NCBI RefSeq assembly: GCF_024763615.1
Contig: NC_077223.1
Location: 80,476,627 to 80,540,626, forward strand
Reading direction: 5' to 3'
Length of the DNA stretch: 64,000 nucleotides
From: Phlebotomus papatasi
Taxonomy: Eukaryota; Arthropoda; Insecta; Diptera; Psychodidae
The position numbers and the translations under genes were made by a program. Within the stretch, counting starts at the first letter, position 1; each line of letters opens with the position of its first letter. A model generated the notes under the pieces. That model was not told where the DNA came from, ran no database searches, and saw nothing but the letters and a program-made list of their open reading frames with translations. Positions 54,868 to 64,000 of this stretch are shown piece after piece.

Positions 54868-55704
54868 AAGCTAAACCTCCTTTTACTACCCCCCTCCTAA
54901 ATCCTGGCCAAAGGTAAATCCCAGGAAGTATCACCTCCCCAAGTGAGTAATATTAAATAAAATTATTTTATGTGGGCATTTTGTGTATAAAAAAAATATT
55001 GTTTTGGAAAAGCAGCAAAAAAACGTGAGTGAGAGTGGGAAGGGTGAAGATATTTTTTTGTTTGTTTTCAGGAGATAAGAGATCACTGAAGAGAGAATAA
55101 TCCATATTTTAATAAGTTATTGTATAATGTAATTTGAAATAAAAAAAAAGGAAAAGAAAAATTCAATTCGTGAACTCAATATACAATGAAATATGGTGTT
55201 ATATTATTAATTCAATAAATCAATATACTTGTGTATAGATTTTCTTTTTTGCCTCTCTTGCTCGCACCAAACGCAGAATGTCTTCAATGTCGTATCGATA
55301 AGAGAAAAATATTCCCATTGAAAGTTCTTAAACTTCGAGAGTGTGACATTCTCCAATGACTTGCAATTTTTAATCATTTGGGATGATATTTGGAACTATT
55401 TTCTAACACATTTAGATCATTAACATTTTATACGGCAAAGAGATCACCATTTGTTCACTCAATAAACTTTTTATCGCTCCAAATTCATTTAAACAAATAT
55501 TTCGTCAAACAAAATTATTTACGTGATCAAATATTTTGTACGAAAAAAAAATTCAATGACGAAGGCTTTTTTTTTGCAGAAAAGTTGTTCTAAAAAATTT
55601 CTTATCAACTACTTAGGAATTTCTATATATCTTTTTCACTTCTTGATTGCTTTTGATAAGTTATGAAAGGTATTCTTAAATAATTTTGTTTAGATGTGTA
55701 AATA

Positions 55705-56141
55705 CACTCAGTCCCGGCATTAAGTCCTTCGGGATTATGCACCTGATGGAATTATGCACACAATTATGCAAATTTGCCTACCATTGGGAGTCAATTTATG
55801 AAATCATTTTTGAAATACGCCTGAATGTATACTATGCTGCAACGGGGGAAATTTGAAAACATTTTGCTACTTTTTCACCTTTTTCAGAATAAAACTATCA
55901 TTTCTTTTATTAAGGTTATTTTTTTTAATATTCTAACCATTTATTAAAGAACTCTGGCCAAAAAGTGCTGTTTGTTAATGCATTTCTATTAAACAGTTGA
56001 ATCTTTTTGTTTGAAATACTTTTACTTCATTTATTTTATTCAAAAGAAAGCCCCTGCTGGTATGCAAATCTTCTCGATGAATAATGCCATTTCCCGCACT
56101 TTTTTCGGTCCCGAAACTGTGCATAATGCAGGGATCTTGTG
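55705..56141. mobile_element. pogo-like MITE with GGGATTATGCAC ends
   Basis: CACTCAGTCCCGGCATTAAG and GCATAATGCAGGGATCTTGTG are inverted ends with TA duplicated outside. Related to 36280-36628. Confidence 0.6.
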
Positions 56142-56629
56142 TAATGTCTCTTAGAAAAATAAAAGAAAGTCACATTTTTCGAAGGCATGAACGCTCGAAG
56201 GGAAAGTACAGATTGAGAGAAAACGGACTCAAAGAATTTGATATGAATTCCCTGCTATTGGGAGGATTGGGAGCTCATTTATAAAATAATTTTTGAAAAG
56301 CCCCTAAATTTATGCAAAAATTTTCACGTAGTAAATTTAAAATACATTTCTTATGAACCGTTGGCGCTGAATAGGCTGAAAAATGGCCGCCGAAAATATC
56401 TTGCATGCATCACGGCGTTTCCATAACTTATCTCCCTTATCTCAAAGATATCACCTGCACTGCAGATATCGTCGGCTCCGAAGAAGACTATTGTAAGTCT
56501 AAAATGTAAACTTTACAGGAGAGAGCTTTAATGTTTGACAGCTAAGATTTATTTTTATTAATTTCACTGCAATTAACCAAAGCTATCAAAATTGGTCTCA
56601 AGTAAAGCGAAGTCTCACACCCGTTACCT

Positions 56630-57320
56630 ACCCGTCAAATCATTGCTCTACCTGCCGATTTTACTCGGAGGTTTTTTTGAATTTTAAAGGTATATTCTAG
56701 TACATTCAGAGAAAATCTGCAGATTCTCGGCAGAATTTCTCCCTAGAAAATCTGCATAACCTCCATTACTTCACAAAAATATTGTTGATTTATGAAGAAA
56801 CTGTAGAAGTTATAAAGAAAATTGTATGCTCTGCTTAACAAGCATTACCGAGTACACATTTTAGATAAGTAAAAAAACTGCGAGCAAAAACTAATTTCTT
56901 AAAAATCGCCAATCGAATGATACAAAAACATGAAATTTTGGTCGACACTCTGTTTAAAGTTTTCACTTCACTTTTCTCTACTTGTAACACGGCGTCACAG
57001 AATTCTTTATTTTATATAAACACCGTGATATCACTAAGAATAACTCTATAGAATTTTGCAAACTTCAGTGAAAAATTTTTCCATCTCTTCTGACACATCT
57101 TGTCTGGAAAGTCTGGAATGTAGAAAAAATCTACAGAATATCTACAGAAATTCGTTTAGAGATTCGTCAGAAAATCTGCCGAAATATTCTGACGAATTTT
57201 GTCCCAAGCCCAAATAAAATTCGTAAGAATATCTACAGAATTTATCTGCAGATATTCTGTAGAGGTGTAGATTTTCTCTACAGAAATCTTAAAGATATCT
57301 GCAGATATTATTTGACGGGT
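56630..57320. mobile_element. Palindrome-rich element with ACCCGTCAAAT ends
   Basis: ACCTACCCGTCAAAT at left and ATTTGACGGGTAAT at right are inverted. Inside are many TCTGCAGA and TCTACAGA palindromes, and the same motifs cluster at 58060-58230 next to GGGTGGGTAAT. Confidence 0.45.
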
Positions 57321-57581
57321 AATGGCCGCTTCAGAGACGGTTATTTCAAATCTATATATTTTATTGAAAAAATTGACGAAAATATACTTAATGAAATGAA
57401 AAGAATCATTTTTTTCATAAATAATAAATAATTTTAAAGGCCTCAGTTGAAAACCACATCGTAAATTTTCTTTTTGTTCTCAAGAAAATTCTTGTACAAT
57501 TTATCAAAAAATGCAGAATTTTCGATCGGAAGTATGTTTAATACTGCTATTTAATCCTTCTATATAGGCAGTATACCATCG

Positions 57582-57936
57582 CAGTACACTCGACTCTTCG
57601 TTATCCAGCACTTCGATATCCGGATGACAGCTGCCAAACACTGGCGGTTGATGTATTCAAAATTATTTTTACTAAACATGAAGTTCCCAGCGAGCACAGT
57701 TAGCAGAATAAAATAGGATGTCCAGAGTGAATTAAAGTATTATTAACATTGTATCGAAGTTTTTAATACATAATTGTGATAAAAAATGAAACATAAGCAC
57801 ACCACGAAGAAAATTCTCTTTTTCTTTGTCAGACAGAAAATAATTCACACTGCACTAAATAGAAAAACCGTTGATCATTCAAAAAACCTAAATGTCATTT
57901 TGTCCCCCAGTCATCCGGATAACGAAGAGTCTACTG
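57582..57936. mobile_element. pogo-like MITE with CGTTATCC(A/G) ends
   Basis: CAGTACACTCGACTCTTCGT at left and AACGAAGAGTCTACTG at right, then TA. Inner ATATCCGG and ATCCGGAT segments resemble 61980-62306. Confidence 0.7.
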
Positions 57937-60900
57937 TATTTATATATATAAAATATATCATGAAAATCGTGATTATAAAATATAAATTCTACCAAGTTGA
58001 TAAATAATTTCAGAGTAAATATTCCAAGTCCATTTTGATAGAATGACATCTGGAGGAAAGTGCCGAAAATTCATAAAATTTTCTGTAGAAATTCTGCAGA
58101 AAATTCTGCAGAATTTTCATACAACGATCGGATCCACCTTTAAAACAAAATTCTACAGAATTTTCGGCAGTTACATTTTCAAATCTGACGAATTTCTGCA
58201 GAATTCTGCAGAAATTGCCGGGTGGGTAATTACTTTCAACTTTTGAAACTATTGTATCATACTTACGCATTAAATATCTTGTGGTTAGCTGATTTTAAGT
58301 TATTTGCAGTAAAATTTTGGGCAAAAAACCCAATAATTGAGCACACTGATTTTAAGTTTTTTTCTTGTAACTTTTCCAGGAATATCTTAATCAACATAAA
58401 ATTTTGTAGGGATGTAGATCTAAGATTTCTGCATCCAATGATACCATCTTTTTATACTACTGTAGAAAAAAGAATGTTTCAAAAGAATATCAGTTTTCCA
58501 GCTCATAATTTCATCCCAAAGTTTTTGTTGTAATATCGACGTATTCACAATTAACCCAAATAGCTATATTCAACTAAATTATGAAAAGGATTTTCTTGTG
58601 AAAATGCCTTAACTAAGGAATTAAAAAATTTTCAAATTAAAAAACCTCTCATTTTCTCTACGTGAATTTTCACAGCATTGCGAAAAATGCCAACAGGCAC
58701 CACCAAATTCACTTCGGCTTTTCTTTTAGCTCAGGCCTGCACTAGAAGGACTAGATCCCTTGTTCGTTGCCTCAGATTCTTGACTTCCCACTGGGGTTGG
58801 TTATCCAATCTTGTATCACTCGAGTGTACCGGGGCCTAGCATCTAACCCGCTCAGAGGTGAACAGTAGAACAGTGCACTTATAAATTGAGGGGAAGAGGC
58901 TATGTTTTGAGAATATTCCTAGGAAAAATTCCCCAGTTTCCGTTTATTTGTCAGGATTTCTCAAGGAAATCTACAGGAAATTTCCTCGGAAAAGCGGGAA
59001 AAATTCAACCACCCTCCCTGGTTATATCACTGAACAAAATCTTACAGTTTTCTGGAAATATCAATAAGAATACTCGTGGAAATTTATGCATTAATGATCT
59101 CCTAGAATTCATCGAGTACGAGATGATTTTTTGCTTGAAGACTGCGTGGATGGAATTCTATAAATTTTCCTAGGGAATATCGTACGAAACGAAGAGAACA
59201 TTTTTTATAGGGAGAAATTGAGCCAAAATTCGCTCAATTTTTGAACGGTAACGAATACAATCTTTTAAAATTAAGAGATCAGAGTTCAAATTAATCAAAT
59301 AATAAAAAAGTAACTTTTTAGTGGTTTTCATCAATCTCTATTTGAAAATCATAAATTGTAGGACATTAATAAATGTCATCATACATATGTTTATTGTACA
59401 AATTCTGTGTGTTCTTTTTTTGTTTAGAGAAGCGAGAGTTAATTTGCTCATTTTTATCAGATTTTCCACGGTTTTTTTTTCTTTCTTCATCTTGTATCTT
59501 CAACAAAAATATAATTAATAATAAGTATGTACAATGTATGGCTTCAAAATATTTTCTTCAGTTTATAATTAAACTCCCTTTCAGCACACTCCAGTACATT
59601 TTAGAGTCCAATCTTCACGCAGGAATTGCGTGAATTTCTCACATTTTCTTTCTCTTTCAAATTCTATCAACAAACTTACGATGCAATTTATATGCGATTT
59701 TATCAACAATTCTTGACTCTTTCTTTTTCAACAATTTTTTTTTCTTTTAATTTTATTTCCAGGACTTTTCACTTTCTTGGTACACTCACAAGTTTCTTAT
59801 ATTTTTTTTTGTTTCTTCTAAGAAATAAATGCAATTTAATGAGTTTTTCTTTGACGAAAAAATAAAATTGATTACACAAGAAATTGATTAATTGATATTA
59901 ATTTGCGATCTTCTTGTAAAATTATAACTTAAATAGAAATACTTTCTATACACACTAACATTCTTATTTTTTTCATAGATTTTCCCTAGTTTTTTTTTCT
60001 TTATTTTTTCTCTTCATAAATCTTTAGGTTAAAAATTAGTTTTATCTCAATCACAGTTTTATTAATCAACCAATCGCAATCATTCACGAAAGAGGGCGAT
60101 CAAATGATGATTTGTTTCATGATAAAATGGGGTAGATTTTTTAATAAATTTTAATTTTTTTTTTTGGAAAATAAATTAAACAATATATTTATTGCAAATT
60201 TGGACAATTTTGGAATTTTTTTTCTCTGCACAATTTTTTTTAGCCCACTCTTTAGACCATTTTTTTTCTTCTAGATCATTCAAATCTCATTCATACAATT
60301 CTAGCAATTTTCTCCTTTTTTCTTTAGGCATTTTTTCCTTCTTCACATTTTTTTTCTTTGAAATGATTCTCACAAGAAAAAGGACTATTTATCTCCACTG
60401 CATTTCCCACATGATTTGTGTCTTATTTACACTTAATAAATTATTAATATTTTATTACATTTATATGATATCTTTTTTTTTCTTGAATATTTCTTTTTTT
60501 TCCTATATGTATAAACGTAACACGATATTTTCCTCCAAATATTCTTGTTCTCTTCATCTTTCGATATTGGCCTGATAAATCTGGGCGATTCTATCCCATG
60601 AATTTACACACAAATACAAAAAAGTTACATTTATTCTTAAAAAAATGAATTTAAAATTCAAAAAACGAATTTTTAAAATTTTCAAAAAAGGCAGAATTTA
60701 CGAATTTTTGACCAAACAAAACTATTTTTCAATTTGTTCTTCTCTAAAACGAATATTTACAAAATACATGAGACTTTTTATATATATTTTTTTTTTAAAA
60801 AAAAAAAGGTAGACCCAAAAATATTGCTTTCGAACGAATAATGTGACACTTTGGGATATCTTCAAAACCTTGATCGTAATATCCAGGAAGAAAATACAGA

Positions 60901-61055
60901 GAAACAAGATTCACATCGATGAAAGAACAGTCAAATTAGAAATTATAGTGTCCATCCTCATTATTGGACGATCTTTGACTGAGGGGGAGGGAGAGGGATC
61001 GTCAATTGAGGAGATGGATTGCTTCGCAAGAGACTCGTCACAATGCTAAGAACCT

Positions 61056-61900
61056 TCAGTGATTGCTGGCAAGCATCACAAGAAAACTGACAAGAGTTAC
61101 CACAGCAAAACTCCACGTTCGCAGAGCATTTCCGGAAGCTACTTTGTCCGGAGATCCACCCATTCCAGGACTTAGGGATGGTGATCGAGTAGTATCGAAA
61201 GGAACGCCTCCAACGCGACCTGCGAGTAAAAAAAAATTATCAAGAAATCCCTCTTTTAAACAGACCCGAAGGGGAATTCTGTAATCTATGACAATGTCTT
61301 ATGACAAATTTGACACTTCTTATGTGATAAATTCCGGAAAACTCTATGCAAAATGCAATTCATATCAATCACTGAGAGCTTCAAAAAAGCCCTTATAATG
61401 AACATTCGATGCTAATTGGTCCTTATTAATGATGTCCTGAGTATGAATTCTGAGATGCGTGAGTTTTTCACGTGAGAAACTCACGGTTTTTAGATAGTTT
61501 CCTGTAAGCCTTTAGTGGAGTTTTCACAAAAAATTCCACGTGAAGCACTTACAACGTCTAAGAATTTACATGAAAGTTTTTACGAAAGCTTGACAAAATG
61601 CATACTAAAGGTGATCTCACAGCAGTGAATTTCTCACGTGAAAAACTCACCATCTCAGAATTCACCCACTGCACTTGAGTTATCACAAAAATTTGCCATA
61701 TGACATTATCATTTGTTATAGAATTCCCTTACAAGACTACAAAAAAGAAACTCACCGCGAAGACTTCCGTCGCCTGAACCCGATCCGTCAATACCATCCA
61801 GATCACTGTCATCTGAATTGTCGGAGTTCCACATGGCAGATCCTTCTGCCATATCCGACTGCATCTTGTCTGAGTCCACGTGATTCGAGTGTTGGCTTAT
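61056..61900 (-). CDS. Glypican (Dally/Dlp-type heparan sulfate proteoglycan), last two exons
   Basis: GPI-anchored co-receptor that shapes Wnt, Hedgehog and BMP gradients. Two minus-strand exons: 61900-61756 (acceptor TTTACAG|ATA, donor CGCG|GTGAGT) and 61219-61056 (acceptor ACTCGCAG|GTC, stop TGA). They join in phase 1 and encode about 102 C-terminal residues. The acidic run DDSDLDGIDGSGSGDGS has the Ser-Gly repeats used for heparan sulfate attachment. The protein ends GNALRTWSFAVVTLVSFLVM and a few polar residues: a hydrophobic tail with no cytosolic domain, as expected for a GPI signal. A syndecan would have a cytoplasmic tail. The Cys-rich body must be encoded beyond 62000, mostly outside the window. 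Dally versus Dlp is undecided. Confidence 0.75.
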
Positions 61901-61979
61901 CTGTAAAGAAAGTTACACAAGGGTTTACTTAAGCTACTAAGCCTAATCATTAAAATTTTAGTACCAATCGAGAGAGATA

Positions 61980-62306
61980 CAGTGCCCGCTCTCTAATCCG
62001 GATCGGCGTAATCCGGACGAGTTATCAACGCTTACATATTAAATAATTTTGAGGTTATGTATGCATGTCTATTCAGCAATGAAAATGAATTATCCTGTGA
62101 TGTTTTTGTTTAATAAATGAACTAAAATAGCATAGAATTCTCTAATTATGTCTTTTTAATCTTATTTAAAACTTTTATTCTAATTCTACAAAAACAAACT
62201 GTATTACATTTTCGAGACGTTGAACATATTCAAAAAATCCATCCGGATTACGAAACGGACATCTGTCATTTTGTCCCCGATTATCCGAATAACGAAGCGG
62301 GCACTG
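61980..62306. mobile_element. pogo-like MITE with CAGTGCCCGCT ends
   Basis: CAGTGCCCGCTCTCTAATCC and AACGAAGCGGGCACTG are inverted ends, TA on both sides. It lies 80 bp upstream of a glypican splice acceptor. A composite end of the same family is at 51080-51115. Confidence 0.85.
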
Positions 62307-62494
62307 TATTTGAAAGTTATAAACGTATTTCCCATTTAAAGATTGCCTGTCGATAAATCCATAAACTTCTTACACCGTCTGATTCATTGTACTAAAATTT
62401 AGTACAACCAAAACATTGCTATTTACCCCCGATAAAATTTATTTTAAAGTATACTTATTTATAAGTACATATATTTACTTATTTAAAGCAAGCT

Positions 62495-63235
62495 TTGGAG
62501 TTTTCGCAATCTTTGGGTAACCACACAACAGTGATGCAGGCCGAGATCTATGCGCTAGGGATGGCTATGAATGTGATCAGAATGCGAGGTTTTGAGAATC
62601 AGAGCATTGCGGTCGTATCGGACAGTAAGTTCGTTCTACATATGCTCAAAGGCGAGGTGTTTCGCACTAAACTGTCAAGAGAGTGCTGGGATAAATTGAA
62701 GGAAGTAGGTATGAAGAACAACATAACTTTAATATGGTGTCCCGCACATGCGGGTGTCCAGGGTAATTCAAGGGCTGATGTTTTGGCAAAGGAGGCAGCC
62801 ATGAAAGAGTTTGTGGGTCCGCTGCCCGTTTTGGGCATCTCACTGGAGACTCTCAAAGAAGAGACTGTTAAACGACTGGGTGAAGAACAAAAAACCTTTT
62901 GGTCGAACTGCCAGGGCTGCAGACAAGCAAAGGCCTTAATTAGCAGACCTTCACTGATGTGGAGTAACTTTCTGCTTAATCTAAGCAGAACGGATTTGAG
63001 AGCTGTGGTGGGTGTCTTCACTGGCCATTTTCTGAACTATCATTTGTTTAGAATGGGGCTGGTAACGGCAGCATCCTGCAGGGGCTGTGGGGTGGCCCTG
63101 GAAACTGTTGAACACTTTCTGTGGGAGTGCCCTACCCTGGATGCATGTAGAGAGGAGGTGGCTGTGTCTGTTGAGGAGCAAGATTGCATGCCAGGAAAGA
63201 TTTTAAAATACATTCAGCAATCTGAGTGGTTTTGA
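62495..63235 (+). pseudogene. 3' fragment of a non-LTR retrotransposon ORF2 (RNase H domain)
   Basis: About 246 codons stay open but there is no ATG and no upstream reverse transcriptase, so this is a 5'-truncated insertion. RNase H signatures: QAEIYALGMA (catalytic Glu), VVSDSK (catalytic Asp), HAGVQGNSRADVLAK (His and Asp). These are followed by a zinc-finger-like SCRGCG...TVEHFLWECP that closes ORF2 in I/Jockey-group LINEs. A decayed sibling is at 31440-31850. It lies opposite in strand to the glypican and probably inside its intron. Confidence 0.85.
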
Positions 63236-63683
63236 TCAAAGAAGGAGCGCGGGAGATACAGAGGGCTATTAAAGCTTAGGTATCAAAGTCCCGTAATTAT
63301 ATAATCTTAATCTTAAAAGCAAGCTTACTTATTGTTTGTGAACGAATTTATAATTACAGCTTCAACAAACAAAAATTAGAACATTGTACTAAATGAAAAA
63401 GATGATTGAGTGTGTATTTTATCGAACTATAGGGGTCAATTCACAGATTCAGCTGATTATTGATTACACATTTATAAACCTGCTTTCCAATTCAGACATC
63501 CCAGCTGATTACTGATTTGGCTGATTAAAAAAGTCTCCAAAAAGCTCCTAAGCTGCTTTCGTATTCAGACACATCAGTGGAATCAGCAAATTACTGATTA
63601 GTAGCTGATTTATTCTCGACCACCTCTCGCGGAAGCCGAAAAACTGATTAAGATAATTTGACATTTAAAATAATGTTGTGAAA
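63236..63683. other. LINE tail and flank with CAGCTGATTA repeats
   Basis: After the LINE fragment, TCAGCTGATTA / CTGATTACTGATT motifs recur between 63450 and 63650, directly upstream of the transposase start. They may be subterminal repeats of that element; this is unproven. Confidence 0.35.
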
Positions 63684-63890
63684 ATGTCGACGGTGACTCT
63701 TGGTATTTTCTTCGCTATTATTTTCTTAAAAAAGTTGCAAAATAGGAACTTGAGGTAAGTTATTTGTGTTATTTGTATTCCCTATTTTATAAATAAGTAT
63801 TATTTTTAGGAGGAAGAGCCTCAGAAGATATAGAATTTTGAGAGACTCCAACAATCCCTTTGAACTTCCAGAAACTTTGTTCAGGAAGAG
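63684..63890 (+). CDS. PIF/Harbinger-like (HARBI1-type) transposase, N-terminus only
   Basis: ATG at 63684 opens exon 1 (63684-63754), with donor TTGAG|GTAAGT. Exon 2 starts at 63810 after TATTTTTAG. The spliced N-terminus ends RYRILRDSNNPFELPETLFRK, which resembles the RxxRDxxNPxxLxxxxFxxxFR stretch that begins HARBI1/Harbinger nucleases. The catalytic DDE part would be downstream. At 63890 there is either a donor (AAGAG|GTAGGG) or the edge of an inserted TAGGGGAGACAGGGG repeat, so the copy may be broken. The window ends 110 bp later. Confidence 0.45.
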
Positions 63891-64000
63891 GTAGGGGAGA
63901 CAGGGGTAGAATTAGCCAGCAAATGAAGCTTTTTTTTCGCGAGTGACTTGTGAAAAAATAATAAGTTTTGTCTAATATTTTTATGTTTCATAAGTAGCAT

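Larger units (their letters stand above)
54868..61055. other. BI-1 to glypican intergenic/3' UTR region
   Basis: No other gene is supported. MITEs at 55705-56141, about 56630-57320 and 57582-57936. A cluster of TCTGCAGAATTTTC repeats at 58060-58215. A GC-richer unidentified piece at 58660-58880. From about 59300 to 60980 the sequence is T-rich on the plus strand (A-rich on the minus); it may be the glypican 3' UTR, but the end is not defined. Confidence 0.45.

Noticed and set aside
59321..60575. Several long + strand frames rich in Phe, Ile, Lys
   Set aside because: Composition is that of T-rich DNA; no motifs, likely glypican 3' UTR or intergenic.

Overview
This 64-kb window is AT-rich nuclear DNA from an insect, most likely a lower dipteran (a phlebotomine sand fly or similar). 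I infer this from the gene families present: p130Cas, Orct-type SLC22 carriers, a TMBIM/Nmda1 protein, BI-1, ZRANB2 and a glypican. The mix of 58-85-bp introns with multi-kb introns, and the very dense short palindromic transposons, fit as well. No species can be fixed from sequence alone. Exon models were built by hand from splice sites. In the five complete spliced genes the exon sums are exact multiples of three.

Layout. 0-6.3 kb: the 3' half of the adaptor gene Cas (+), with its 13-codon last exon; the SH3 exon is not in the window. 7.2-14.9 kb (-): a 577-aa SLC22 organic-cation transporter with a 5.8-kb last intron. That intron holds a tRNA-derived SINE split by a 1.5-kb foldback element, and a second foldback. 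15.1-16.5 kb (-): a 433-aa membrane-anchored protein of an uncharacterised insect family, ending 222 bp upstream of the SLC22 start codon. 21.4-23.3 kb (+): an intronless 622-codon mRNA capping enzyme paralogue that has lost the nucleophiles of both its catalytic domains. 23.5-34 kb: gene-poor DNA with a 1.8-kb terminally inverted repeat, decayed non-LTR retrotransposons and a solo LTR. 34.1-40.3 kb (-): a TMBIM/Nmda1-type gene. 40.4-48 kb: transposon-rich DNA with a second solo LTR, a nested MITE cluster, and a minisatellite plus palindrome between direct repeats. 48.1-50.4 kb (+): an Mpv17-like gene and ZRANB2. 54.1-54.9 kb (+): Bax inhibitor-1. 61.0-61.9 kb (-): the last two exons of a glypican, whose upstream exons lie beyond the window. 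62.5-63.9 kb: an RNase H remnant of a non-LTR element and the N-terminus of a PIF/Harbinger-like transposase.

The genes do not form one pathway. Two are TMBIM-family membrane proteins (Nmda1-like and BI-1), 14 kb apart on opposite strands. Cas and the glypican both act at the cell surface or adhesion and signalling interface.

The most notable items are (1) the catalytically dead but open capping-enzyme retrocopy, (2) the long near-perfect foldbacks, two of which carry hammerhead-ribozyme-like motifs with a compensatory stem change, and (3) exact nested-insertion histories readable from target-site duplications. All family assignments are from memory and pattern recognition; no database search was run.
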